Shown: positions 1 through 8,850 of the stretch, one piece after another
Position numbering within the stretch: position 1 is the first letter of the stretch
Layout of the letters: every line of letters starts with the position of its first letter
DNA from: Rhodocyclales bacterium
GTDB taxonomy: Bacteria > Pseudomonadota > Gammaproteobacteria > Burkholderiales > Rhodocyclaceae
DNA length: 60,331 bases
NCBI GenBank assembly: GCA_026399475.1
Contig: JAPLQY010000005.1
Span: forward strand, 1 to 60,331
Direction: 5' to 3'
The notes under the pieces: generated by a model
The model's database searches: none
What the model saw: only the letters and a program-made list of their open reading frames with translations
Told to the model about the DNA's origin: nothing
Translations under genes and position numbers: made by a program

Positions 1-315
1 CTGATGCTTCATCGCGATGACGCCGCTTACGAAACCGGTCGTTCCAGCGCCTTGCTCAAAGTAACTCCGTGGCTCGATGCCGAAGCGACCGTCGTCGCCC
101 ATCTGCCCGGCAAAGGCAAATACGCCGGCATGCTCGGCGCACTGCGCATGGAATTGCCCGGCGGTCGCCGCTTTGCCCTGGGCAGCGGCCTGACCGACGC
201 CCTGCGCCGCAACCCGCCGCCGGTCGGTACGCTGATCACCTATCGCTATCGCGAGATGACGAAGAACGGCATGCCACGTTTCCCGAGGTATCTGCGGGTG
301 CGTGACAAACTTTGA
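1..315 (+). CDS. ATP-dependent DNA ligase, C-terminal part (5' truncated by window)
   Basis: The reading frame is open from the first base, so only the last 104 codons are present. They match the OB-fold domain of the small bacterial ATP-dependent DNA ligases (LigE-like family, often exported): motif V lysine context LLKVTPWLDAEA, then GKGKYAGMLGAL, GSGL.D..R.NPPP.G and the ending PRFPRYLRVRD. These enzymes seal nicks in DNA through an enzyme-AMP intermediate; the nucleotidyltransferase core with the catalytic lysine lies upstream of the window. It ends 41 bp before the antitoxin start and has no functional link to it that I can see. Whether the full protein has a signal peptide cannot be judged. 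Confidence 0.85.
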   Translation: MMLHRDDAAYETGRSSALLKVTPWLDAEATVVAHLPGKGKYAGMLGALRMELPGGRRFALGSGLTDALRRNPPPVGTLITYRYREMTKNGMPRFPRYLRVRDKL

Positions 316-320
316 TTAAT

Positions 321-349
321 TTGACATGATATACAGAAATCTGTACTAT
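321..349 (+). promoter_or_regulatory. sigma70-type promoter of the toxin-antitoxin operon
   Basis: A perfect -35 hexamer TTGACA (321-326) is followed after exactly 17 bp by TACTAT (344-349), one mismatch from the -10 consensus. The predicted start of transcription, about 7 bp after the -10, falls on or next to the antitoxin ATG at 356. No Shine-Dalgarno sequence precedes that ATG, so the antitoxin message may be leaderless. Confidence 0.7.
332..345. promoter_or_regulatory. operator-like palindrome between -35 and -10
   Basis: TACAG-AAAT-CTGTA is a perfect 5-bp inverted repeat with a 4-bp spacer. It lies between the -35 and -10 and covers the first two bases of the -10. Ribbon-helix-helix antitoxins of the VapB type usually bind such sites with their toxin and repress their own operon. 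That this one is used is inference from position. Confidence 0.55.
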
Positions 350-355
350 TATTTC

Positions 356-601
356 ATGAAGACCACTCTCGACATCAACGATTCCCTGCTTGCCAATGCG
401 AAGGCTCTGGCGGCGCAGCAGCGGACCAGTCTGACGCGACTGATCGAGGAGGGGTTGCAGCTCAGGCTTCGAACTTCACAGCCCGCGACCAGGGCAGGCA
501 AACACAAGATTCCTGTCTTCAAGGGGCGCGGGGGCTTGGTCGTCGGCTTGGACCCGAGCAGCAATAAATCGCTGCTGGATGCTGCTGACGATGACGCCTG
601 A
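356..601 (+). CDS. vapB: VapB-like type II antitoxin
   Basis: 81-residue protein. The N-terminus MKTTLDINDSLLANAKALA, followed by a basic and hydrophobic helix pair, is typical of ribbon-helix-helix VapB/DUF2191 antitoxins: the first strand binds DNA. The C-terminal half (HKIPVFKGRGGLVVGLDP) would wrap the toxin. The upstream in-frame ATG at 326 lies inside the -35 element, so 356 is the better start. The gene overlaps the toxin start by 11 bp, the usual coupling of such pairs, and is probably autoregulated through the palindrome at 332-345. Confidence 0.8.
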   Translation: MKTTLDINDSLLANAKALAAQQRTSLTRLIEEGLQLRLRTSQPATRAGKHKIPVFKGRGGLVVGLDPSSNKSLLDAADDDA

Positions 602-1028
602 TGTCAATGTGCTGATCGCGGCGTCACGGAGCGATCATCCACACCACGATACAGCCTATGCGTGCCTGAATGAAGCCGTGGTGGCTTGTGCCGATGGTGC
701 AAGCCTGAAGCTGATGCCGATGGTGGTTGCGAGTTTCTTGCGTCTGGTCACGAATTCGAAGATATTCAATCATCCGACGCCCATGGAAGAGGCCGTAGGA
801 TTCCTCGATGCGCTTTTTGCCGTGCCCGGCGTTGAGATGCCTTCTCTCGGTACCGAGTGGCCGATGCTGCGTCAGCTCTGCATCGAGAAGAAGCTGGCTG
901 CCAACGATATTCCTGACGCCTGGATTGCAGCGGCGGTAATTCAGCTCGGTGAGCACCTCATGACATTCGACGCCGATTTCAAGAAACTGCTAACGCGGAC
1001 GCAAGTGACTGTACTGATACATGGCTAA
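591..1028 (+). CDS. vapC: PIN-domain toxin (VapC-like ribonuclease)
   Basis: 145-residue PIN-domain protein, expected to be a Mg2+-dependent RNase held inactive by the preceding antitoxin. Visible PIN features are the early aspartate (TPDVNVLIAA, D4), the block PMVVASFLRLVTNSKIF typical of the TTHA/VapC subfamily, and the late acidic residues in NDIPDAWIAAA and MTFDADF. I chose the ATG at 591, which puts TPDVNV at the N-terminus; an in-frame ATG at 579 would add four residues. The gene starts inside the antitoxin stop region. Length is normal and no frame damage is seen, so the pair looks intact. Confidence 0.8.
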   Translation: MTPDVNVLIAASRSDHPHHDTAYACLNEAVVACADGASLKLMPMVVASFLRLVTNSKIFNHPTPMEEAVGFLDALFAVPGVEMPSLGTEWPMLRQLCIEKKLAANDIPDAWIAAAVIQLGEHLMTFDADFKKLLTRTQVTVLIHG

Positions 1029-1053
1029 GGAATCGACGTCCTGCGCAAGTGCA

Positions 1054-1082
1054 TTGCTTCTCTAATCAGACGTTCAATATTT
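1054..1082 (+). promoter_or_regulatory. weak candidate promoter for the sugar operon
   Basis: TTGCTT (1054-1059), 17 bp, then AATATT (1077-1082) in the 99-bp gap between the toxin gene and the dehydrogenase gene. Both hexamers match only partly. It is listed because this is the only non-coding gap ahead of a six-gene operon. Confidence 0.25.
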
Positions 1083-1127
1083 CATCACATAATGGTTGTC
1101 CAGCGGTGATTCAGGAGCCCATGTAGT

Positions 1128-2432
<1,305 letters not shown>

Positions 2433-2457
2433 CGCGCATTAAGGAAAGGATATCAAC

Positions 2458-3582
2458 GTGATCGCTTCTACGGAACAGAACGGACCCATTCCGCTTTTCA
2501 AGGTCTTCATGCCGCCCGAAGCACAGGCGATGATGGTGGACACGCTTGCCAGCGGATTCCTCGCCGAAGGGTCGAAGGTGAAGGCGTTCGCCGCCGAAAT
2601 CGCCGGGTTCATCGGCAACCCGCGGGTCGTGCCCGTCAACTCGTGCACCATGGCGCTGACCATCGCCTTCAAGCTGGCGGGCGTCGGCCCGGATACCGAG
2701 GTCGTCTCGACGCCGCTGACCTGCGTCGCGGGCAATGAGCCGATCCGCATGCTGGGCGGTCGCCCCGTCTGGGCCGACGTCGACCGGTCCACCGGCATGG
2801 TCACCGCGGAAACCATCGAACCGCTGATTACGTCGAAGACCCGTGCCATCTACATCCTGCACAAGGAGGGCGCGCCGGCGGAGGTGGAGAACATCTACGC
2901 GCTGGCCAAAGCCCATGGGCTGCGCGTTGTGGAAGACGCCGCCCACGCTTTCGGGGCAAAGCGGCGCGACGACCGCATCGGTGCCATCGGCGACCTCGTC
3001 TGCTTTTCCTTCCAGGCCATCAAGCACATCACGACCGGCGATGGCGGCGCCTTGCTCTGCGGCAACGAGGAAGACTACCAGCGCGCCAGGAAGGCCAAGT
3101 GGTTCGGCATCGACCGCGACGCCCGCGAAGGACGCGATGTGTGGCGCGAGGACATCACCGACTGGGGATTCAAGGGCAACATGAACGATGTCGCCGGAAC
3201 GCTGGGCCTGGCGCAGATCAAGCACATTGACTGGATCCTGGACGGCTTCCACCGCAACGGACGGCGCTACGACGCGCTGCTGCGGGATGTTCCCGGCGTG
3301 CAGACCCTGCGGCGCGATCCGCTGGACTACCAGACCTACTGGGGATACACGGTTCTGGTCGAGAAGCGCGACGCGGTGCTGGCGGCCTTGGCCGCAGCCG
3401 GCATCACCGCATCCCAGATCCACGTGCGCAACGACCACTACACCATGTTCGGGGCGGACCGCCGGAATCTGCCGAACACCGACTGGTTCGACGCCCGCGA
3501 GCTGTCCATCCCCTGCGGCTGGTGGGTCGGGCAGGAAGACCAAGACCGGATTATCGATGTACTAAGGAAGGCTGCTCGATGA
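2458..3582 (+). CDS. DegT/DnrJ/EryC1/StrS family sugar aminotransferase
   Basis: 374-residue PLP enzyme expected to transaminate a keto group on a nucleotide sugar, usually C4 or C3, with glutamate as donor. The Schiff-base lysine is Lys189 in SFQAIKHITTGDGG; VEDAAHAFGA carries the PLP-ring aspartate. GTG start with AAGGAAAGGA just upstream. Its stop overlaps the next ATG (ATGA). It lies with a CapE-type dehydratase that makes 4-keto-6-deoxy sugars, so a 4-amino product is the simplest guess. Exact substrate and stereochemistry cannot be read from sequence. Confidence 0.88.
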   Translation: MIASTEQNGPIPLFKVFMPPEAQAMMVDTLASGFLAEGSKVKAFAAEIAGFIGNPRVVPVNSCTMALTIAFKLAGVGPDTEVVSTPLTCVAGNEPIRMLGGRPVWADVDRSTGMVTAETIEPLITSKTRAIYILHKEGAPAEVENIYALAKAHGLRVVEDAAHAFGAKRRDDRIGAIGDLVCFSFQAIKHITTGDGGALLCGNEEDYQRARKAKWFGIDRDAREGRDVWREDITDWGFKGNMNDVAGTLGLAQIKHIDWILDGFHRNGRRYDALLRDVPGVQTLRRDPLDYQTYWGYTVLVEKRDAVLAALAAAGITASQIHVRNDHYTMFGADRRNLPNTDWFDARELSIPCGWWVGQEDQDRIIDVLRKAAR

Positions 3583-4718
3583 AAGTCATGACAATCCTGG
3601 GTACGCGGCCGGAAATCATCCGCCTGGCGGCCATCATCAAGATGCTCGACAAGCATTGCGACCACATACTCGTTCACACGGGGCAGAACTACGACCGCAA
3701 TCTGAACGCCGTATTCTTCGAGGATCTCGATCTGCGCCAGCCCGATTACGTTCTGGAGACGAAGTCCGGCACCATTCAGGGCCAGATCGCGGCGATCATA
3801 GAAAAGACCGGCGACGTCATGGACAAGGAAAGACCGGACGCGATCGTGATTCTGGGCGACACCAACTCGGGGCTGTCCGCCATCTGCGCCAAACGGAAAA
3901 AGATTCCCATCTTTCACATCGAGGCGGGCGACCGTTCCTTCGACAACGACGTGCCCGAGGAACTGAACCGCCGGATCGTCGACCACGCCAGCGACGTCAA
4001 TCTGGCCTACACCGAACACAGCCGCCGCAACCTGCTGCGCGAAGGCCTGCATCCCCGTAACGTCATGGTCGTCGGCAGCCCGGTGTGCGAGGTCTACGAT
4101 GGCATGAAGGATAAATTTGCCGCAAGCACCATCCTGACCGAGCTGGGCCTGACGCCCGGCAACTTCTTCACCGCGAGCATCCACCGCGAGGAAAACGTCG
4201 ACAAGGGTGGCGCGCTCGAAACCATGGTCGACACCTTCAACGCCCTGGCCGAAACCTATGGCTGTCCGATCGTCGTCAGCACCCATCCGCGTACCCGCCG
4301 CCGGTTGGAGCAGTTGCGTCTGCTCGAGCGGAGCAACCCGCTGATCAACTGGCATGAGCCTTTCGGCCTGATTGACTTCATCCGGCTGCAGACCGAATCG
4401 CGCTGCGTCGTCTCCGACAGCGGAACCATCCACGAGGACTCCGCGATACTGGGCTTCCCCGCCGTCGCCATTCGCAAGTCCACGGAGAAGCAGGAATCCC
4501 TGGAAGCGGGCTACTGCCCCATCACCGGCCTGCAAAAGGAGGATGTCCTGCGTGCCGTCAAACTGGTGGTCGAGGATCCGATCGACGTCGCCCGCTCGCC
4601 CGCGCCTGAAGCATACCTGCAGCGCGAGGTGTCGAAGAAGGTCGCTCGCATCATCCTCGGCATGGGCCGCGTGGTCGACGAACAGGTCTGGGGACCGGCG
4701 GACAAGAAGTTTGTCTAA
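3579..4718 (+). CDS. capG: CapG/WbjD-type UDP-HexNAc 2-epimerase
   Basis: 379 residues of the non-hydrolysing UDP-GlcNAc 2-epimerase fold. MKVMTILGTRPEIIRL, HTGQNYDRNLN, HIEAGDRSFD.DVPEE.NR.I.DH and TEHSRRNLL resemble CapG/WbjD/FnlC, the C2 epimerase that finishes UDP-L-FucNAc, more than WecB of ManNAc synthesis. The start at 3579 gives the family N-terminus and a 4-bp ATGA overlap with the aminotransferase. CapE- and CapF-like partners follow directly, supporting an L-sugar pathway. A WecB-like ManNAc role remains possible. Confidence 0.85.
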   Translation: MKVMTILGTRPEIIRLAAIIKMLDKHCDHILVHTGQNYDRNLNAVFFEDLDLRQPDYVLETKSGTIQGQIAAIIEKTGDVMDKERPDAIVILGDTNSGLSAICAKRKKIPIFHIEAGDRSFDNDVPEELNRRIVDHASDVNLAYTEHSRRNLLREGLHPRNVMVVGSPVCEVYDGMKDKFAASTILTELGLTPGNFFTASIHREENVDKGGALETMVDTFNALAETYGCPIVVSTHPRTRRRLEQLRLLERSNPLINWHEPFGLIDFIRLQTESRCVVSDSGTIHEDSAILGFPAVAIRKSTEKQESLEAGYCPITGLQKEDVLRAVKLVVEDPIDVARSPAPEAYLQREVSKKVARIILGMGRVVDEQVWGPADKKFV

Positions 4719-4728
4719 GGGGCAGGCA

Positions 4729-5145
4729 ATGGCGAGGGATAAAAACTGGAACAAGCCATACGCGATCGAGGTGCTCACGGTGCACCGCGACGCGCGCGGC
4801 GCCTTGTACGAGGCGCTCCGGTTCTCATCCCAGGATATTCCCCGGGGTGGACAGATCTACGTCTATACCCTCGCCCCGGGTGCGCGCCGTGGTGACCACT
4901 TCCATGAGCACAAGAGCGAATGGTTCACCTGCGTTGCCGGCCGGGTGCGCCTGTTGATGAAGACAAGACACGGCGATCGCGTCGACGAAACGCTCGACGC
5001 CGACGTGCCGAGGATGGTCTTCGCGGGGCCGGGCACCTCTCATGCGCTCGTGAACGAAACGCGCGAAGTCGCGGTGATCATGGCGTATGCGTCGAAGGAA
5101 TTCGACCCTACGGACCCCGATACGATTCTTGAACCGGCGGACTAA
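4729..5145 (+). CDS. stand-alone cupin resembling the CapF/WbjC C-terminal domain
   Basis: 138-residue single cupin. The metal-binding His cluster is in RRGDHFHEHKSEWF, and the end AYASKEFDPTDPDTI matches the C-terminal domain of CapF/WbjC, where the cupin epimerises C3 of the 4-keto-L-sugar. In CapF an N-terminal NADPH reductase domain precedes it; here that domain is absent and the gene starts cleanly at ATG 4729 behind AAGGGGCAGG. A QdtA/FdtA-like 3,4-ketoisomerase is the alternative. It sits between the CapG- and CapE-like genes, so it most likely handles the CapE product. Confidence 0.75.
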   Translation: MARDKNWNKPYAIEVLTVHRDARGALYEALRFSSQDIPRGGQIYVYTLAPGARRGDHFHEHKSEWFTCVAGRVRLLMKTRHGDRVDETLDADVPRMVFAGPGTSHALVNETREVAVIMAYASKEFDPTDPDTILEPAD

Positions 5146-5151
5146 TTTTCC

Positions 5152-6168
5152 ATGACGACATTGATCGACAAGACCGTAATGATCACCGGAGGGACGGGTT
5201 CCTTCGGCAAGGCCGTTCTACACCGCCTTCTTGCGGAAGACGAGATCGCCCGCATCGTCGTCTACAGCCGCGACGAGAAGAAGCAGCACGACATGCGGCT
5301 GGCGTTCAACCACCCGAAAATCCAGTTCGAGATCGGCGACGTGCGCGATGAGCGGCGCATCATGCGCGCCATGCACGGCGTCGACATGGTCTTCCATGCC
5401 GCCGCCATGAAGCAGGTTCCGTCGTGCGAGTTCTTCCCGATGGAGGCGGTACAGACAAACATCATCGGCACCAACAACGTGATCGACGCGGCGCTGCAGC
5501 ATGGCGTCGAGAGGCTGGTGGTGCTCAGCACAGACAAGGCGGCCTACCCGGTCAACGCCATGGGCTGCAGCAAAATGATGATGGAAAAGCTGATGATCGC
5601 GCGGGCGCAGGCGCAGAAGCCGCTGGATCCAACGGTCATGTGCGGCGTCCGCTACGGCAACGTGTTGTACTCGCGGGGCTCCGTGGTACCGCTGTTCGTC
5701 GAGCAGATCCGGCGCGGCTCGCCCCTCACGGTCACGCACCCCGGCATGACCCGCTTTCTGATGCCCCTGCGCGAGGCAATCGACCTGGTGCTCCACGCGC
5801 TGAAGCACGGCGGCAACGGTGACCTGTTCATCCGCAAGGCGCCCGCGTCCACCATTGGCGATCTGGCGCAGGCGTGTCTGAAGCTTTTCGGCGCCGACAA
5901 CCCGGTCGGCATCATCGGCATCCGGGCCGGCGAAAAGATGCACGAAACGCTGGCTACGGCGGAGGAGCTTGCGCGCGCAGAGGACCAGGGCGATTACTGG
6001 CGCATTCCCTGCGATACCGGCCAGAAATTCGACAAGTACTATGTTGAAGGCTCCCCTGAACTGGACAGCATCCGCCCCTTCGACTCGGAGAACGCGACAC
6101 GTCTCTCGATCACCGCGGTGGAGGAGTTGCTGCGCTCGCTGCCGGAAATTTCCGCCGTACTGGGGTAG
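5152..6168 (+). CDS. capE: CapE/WbjB-type UDP-GlcNAc 4,6-dehydratase (probably 5-inverting)
   Basis: 338-residue short-chain dehydrogenase. NAD motif TGGTGSFG near residues 12-19; SRDEKKQHDMR, IGDVRD and HAAAMKQVPSCEF.PMEA are hallmarks of the CapE/WbjB/FnlA/PseB group. The catalytic STDKAAYPVNAMG.SK block has Met where classical SDRs have Tyr, as in other members. The family converts UDP-GlcNAc to a UDP-4-keto-6-deoxy-hexose, with C5 inversion in CapE/WbjB. It starts 6 bp after the cupin gene. With the cupin and CapG-like genes it forms most of an L-FucNAc route, but the CapF reductase is missing. Confidence 0.85.
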   Translation: MTTLIDKTVMITGGTGSFGKAVLHRLLAEDEIARIVVYSRDEKKQHDMRLAFNHPKIQFEIGDVRDERRIMRAMHGVDMVFHAAAMKQVPSCEFFPMEAVQTNIIGTNNVIDAALQHGVERLVVLSTDKAAYPVNAMGCSKMMMEKLMIARAQAQKPLDPTVMCGVRYGNVLYSRGSVVPLFVEQIRRGSPLTVTHPGMTRFLMPLREAIDLVLHALKHGGNGDLFIRKAPASTIGDLAQACLKLFGADNPVGIIGIRAGEKMHETLATAEELARAEDQGDYWRIPCDTGQKFDKYYVEGSPELDSIRPFDSENATRLSITAVEELLRSLPEISAVLG

Positions 6169-6197
6169 GTGGAAAGCCAGGTGGGTGACGCTTTGCC

Positions 6198-6734
6198 ATG
6201 ATCACGCCGCGCTTTCTGTCCCCTCGTGACATCACGCAGGCGGAGATCCGGGCGATTTGCACCCTGAAGAACCAAAGCTGGCCGCATTCCATGGAATCGC
6301 AACTGGCGTGGTGGGAAAAGAACACCGCCGGGGACGACAGGTTTGTGACGCTCGTGCGCGACGGCTCACTCCTGGCTTTCCTGCGCTTGCGCAGCCGAAC
6401 AGTCTCGGTGAGCGGCGCGCGGCTGGACGTCCTGTGCGCGACCGAGGTATGCGTGGATGAATCGCACCAGGGGCAAGGACTGGGCGCGCTGCTGATGGGC
6501 GCCGCGGCCACCCATACCAAGCAGACAAGCGCGGGTGTTGCATACCTGCTGTGCCGGGACGTCCAGGAACCGTTCTACGCCGCCTGCGGTTGGCGTCGGA
6601 CAGATGCGCCCCTGCAAATCGAGTCGTCAAGCGGGCGGGGGCGTCGCCCGCTGGCCGCGGACGAGAGGTGCATGACCTTTGACCCGCAGGACCGGTTGAA
6701 TGGCCAAATCGTCTTGTTCGGCGATGTGTTCTAG
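6198..6734 (+). CDS. GNAT family N-acetyltransferase
   Basis: 178 residues. The acetyl-CoA motif A is clear (ATEVCVDESHQGQGLGALL), followed by a C-terminal EPFYAACGWRRT typical of GNATs. It is the last gene of the 1128-6734 operon, 29 bp behind the CapE-like gene. In that context it may acetylate the amino group put on the sugar by the DegT enzyme. That is inference: most sugar N-acetyltransferases in such clusters are left-handed-beta-helix proteins, so a GNAT here is a little unusual but has precedent (PseH-like). Confidence 0.7.
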   Translation: MITPRFLSPRDITQAEIRAICTLKNQSWPHSMESQLAWWEKNTAGDDRFVTLVRDGSLLAFLRLRSRTVSVSGARLDVLCATEVCVDESHQGQGLGALLMGAAATHTKQTSAGVAYLLCRDVQEPFYAACGWRRTDAPLQIESSSGRGRRPLAADERCMTFDPQDRLNGQIVLFGDVF

Positions 6735-6756
6735 AAAATGTTCGCGCCCTGCGGGA

Positions 6757-6891
6757 TGAACTTCCTCCGGTTTTCCAGCTTCCAACCCGACGGCATTATG
6801 CCGCCAATACTTTCGCATGCTGACTGCTGATCCAGTCTTTCAGGAACTGCTGTGGCGAGGCGTAGCCGAGCGTGGAATGTCTGCTCTCGTC
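6757..6891 (-). mobile_element. degenerate end of an IS3-family insertion sequence
   Basis: Read on the minus strand, codons 6891 down to the stop at 6796-6798 encode about 31 residues including RHSTLGYASPQQFLKDW, the C-terminus of an IS3-family OrfB (DDE) transposase. The frame is cut upstream by an in-frame TAG at 6892-6894, and nothing of the catalytic core remains. A TGAACTTCC at 6757 could be the old terminal repeat. No partner end was found. The rest of 6735-6967 holds no gene that I can support. Confidence 0.65.
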
Positions 6892-6967
6892 CTACGGTGT
6901 CGGCCGTGCGGTGAAGGATATCGCGCGACTAGTGTCGAATATTCAATCGTAGTCTTCTAAGCTACCA

Positions 6968-8020
6968 ATGGCTGTTTCTTATTCAACATTGCGCCGAATC
7001 GTAGTTGATGCTTTGTACCGGCTTGCACTATGGGTTCAGCCGGCTTATCCAGACCTGCCGCGCCGCCTCTCCGTTCGGATTGAGTCCCTGGGAAAGATCC
7101 GGCGCCTTGCCTCCAGATATGCATCTGCCGTCAGGAGCACGCTTCGGCGGGTGCACCCTTCGTTGCCCCAGGAGTTGGTAAGGATTCTTGCTGCGTTAGG
7201 GGTTAGGCAAGGGGACACGCTCCTGCTATTTGTCGATGAGGAATCTCTTGCAGGAGCCCTTCCGCCACCAAGATTCGGGGCGATATTTGGACACCATTAC
7301 CAGAAGCGCCTCCTATTCACCTTGCGCGAATTCCTGGGTGAGAAAGGGACCCTGGTGTTGCCCTGCGACTCTGTCGATGATCCGAAAAAGCTGTCTTATC
7401 AGCGTCGGCTTTTTGACGCCAGGCGATCGATGGCAAGAGGACTGGCTGGGCGATTTCAGCGCCAGCCTGGTGTGTTCCGTAGCGCGGGGCCATTGTTGTC
7501 GCTGGCCGCATGCGGAAATTCAGCCGAGGAATTGATGCGAGGCCAGCTCGACGCGGCCCCATTTCCCATGGGACTGCACTCGCCGTGGGCAAAGCTGCTC
7601 TCAAGGAACACCAAGGTTGCGGTCATTGGACAGGGATCGGGCAGGAACCTGAGTTTGCTGCTGCCGATACATGTCGATAACGCGGACTATTCCCGGCCTG
7701 CTTTTTTTCATCGCCCATTCCAGTTCAGCGTAATTAATGACGATGGGCAAGGCGTCGAAGTGGGTTTTCATCTTCATGCATGCCCGTTCCAGGCGGAATA
7801 CAACCTTGCCAATTTCGCTGAATACGATGTCTTTATGAAGTACCTGGACGAAAAGTACGACATCTACCGAAAGGCAAAAATCGGCAATGTCGACGTTGCA
7901 GTGTTTGGTTACGCCGAACAGTACGATGTGTTGCGGGCGGAAATGTCAGCCGGCGTATTTCTGGACGATGCGCGCTATTGGCGTGGCGGTCGCCCTACCG
8001 TTTTTGGCGGTGGCTCATGA
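6968..8020 (+). CDS. AAC(3)-family N-acyltransferase-like protein 1
   Basis: 350 residues; an N-terminal basic region of about 70 residues precedes an AAC(3)-like domain. Family traits: an LGVRQGDTLLLF start, GEKGTLVLPCDSVDDPKK, FRSAGPLLSLAACGNSAEEL and PFPMGLHSPWAKL. The family moves an acyl group from CoA to an amine. The usual RSxHP histidine is glycine here (RSAGP), and the later NTSLHL segment reads NLSLLL, so two expected histidines are gone. It is followed by a paralogue in ATGA overlap. In a glycan locus the acceptor may be an amino sugar rather than an aminoglycoside drug; the changed residues leave activity uncertain. Confidence 0.65.
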   Translation: MAVSYSTLRRIVVDALYRLALWVQPAYPDLPRRLSVRIESLGKIRRLASRYASAVRSTLRRVHPSLPQELVRILAALGVRQGDTLLLFVDEESLAGALPPPRFGAIFGHHYQKRLLFTLREFLGEKGTLVLPCDSVDDPKKLSYQRRLFDARRSMARGLAGRFQRQPGVFRSAGPLLSLAACGNSAEELMRGQLDAAPFPMGLHSPWAKLLSRNTKVAVIGQGSGRNLSLLLPIHVDNADYSRPAFFHRPFQFSVINDDGQGVEVGFHLHACPFQAEYNLANFAEYDVFMKYLDEKYDIYRKAKIGNVDVAVFGYAEQYDVLRAEMSAGVFLDDARYWRGGRPTVFGGGS

Positions 8021-8841
8021 CGGAATATATTGCCGCCTCGGTCGATAAACTTAGAAGCAACCTGGTTTCAGCGGGAGTTAATTCAGGCTCGACATTGTTG
8101 CTCCATAGCGGTATGGGCGATTTGCTCTTCGCGGGACGGGCGGGTGTTGCCGATCAGGTTCAATATGCTCACGCTGTGGTCGCCATGCTTGTGGATCTGG
8201 TCGGACCTGAAGGCACGCTTGTGATGTCTACTGACTCGATCGCGAACCCGCGGGAATTTGCCTATGCTCGCCGCGTGTTTGAGAGCGACCGGATGCGATC
8301 TCGGCGAGGAATCATTTCGGAAGTGTTTCGACTCTCGAAAGGAGTTGTTCGTAGCCGGCATCCATGGTGTAACGCGAGTGCATGGGGCAAGCACGCGAAC
8401 TGGCTGATTGCGGATCATCTTGAAAGTACACCTTTCGCGATGGATCGGAATTCACCGTGGTTCAAGTTGATTGAGATCGACGCACACATTGTCTACTTCG
8501 GGGTAAGCCCTGAAAATGCCGCAATTACCAGCGTTCTGCCGGAAAACGTGATGGGCTATGATTACCCGGTCGGTGCGCACTGCGACAAACCTCTCATGCT
8601 TCAATACCGCGCTGCTGACGGATCGGTTAAAAAAATGCCGGTTCTTGTTCACGTACATGATTGGAGAAAGGCAGAAATGACCGGGTTTTTCCTCCATCTT
8701 GATAGCACGTATGGCCTGCACAGCAGGCATGGCAAGGGTGCGGAACAGATAATTTCCTGCAAGGCGAAAAAGCAGTTCGATGTCCTGTCGCAGGAGTTGG
8801 AAAAAGGCCATGCTTTCATAAATGTGCGCTACTGGCTCTAG
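8017..8841 (+). CDS. AAC(3)-family N-acyltransferase-like protein 2
   Basis: 274 residues, a second AAC(3)-like domain directly after the first and sharing its layout: NSGSTLLLHSGM, GPEGTLVMSTDSIANPREF, VVRSRHPWCNASAWGKHANWL, PFAMDRNSPWFKL. It keeps the RSxHP histidine that its neighbour has lost, but its later NTSLHL-type segment is also altered. It starts at ATG 8017, overlapping the previous stop by 4 bp. The pair may form a complex in which this subunit does the chemistry (inference). Acyl-carrier genes follow at 9858-13125, offering an acyl donor other than acetyl-CoA. Confidence 0.7.
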   Translation: MTEYIAASVDKLRSNLVSAGVNSGSTLLLHSGMGDLLFAGRAGVADQVQYAHAVVAMLVDLVGPEGTLVMSTDSIANPREFAYARRVFESDRMRSRRGIISEVFRLSKGVVRSRHPWCNASAWGKHANWLIADHLESTPFAMDRNSPWFKLIEIDAHIVYFGVSPENAAITSVLPENVMGYDYPVGAHCDKPLMLQYRAADGSVKKMPVLVHVHDWRKAEMTGFFLHLDSTYGLHSRHGKGAEQIISCKAKKQFDVLSQELEKGHAFINVRYWL

Positions 8842-8850
8842 AGGGATGTC

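Noticed and set aside
326..355. Longer antitoxin start at ATG 326
   Set aside because: It would lie inside the -35 hexamer of the promoter and add residues foreign to the family.
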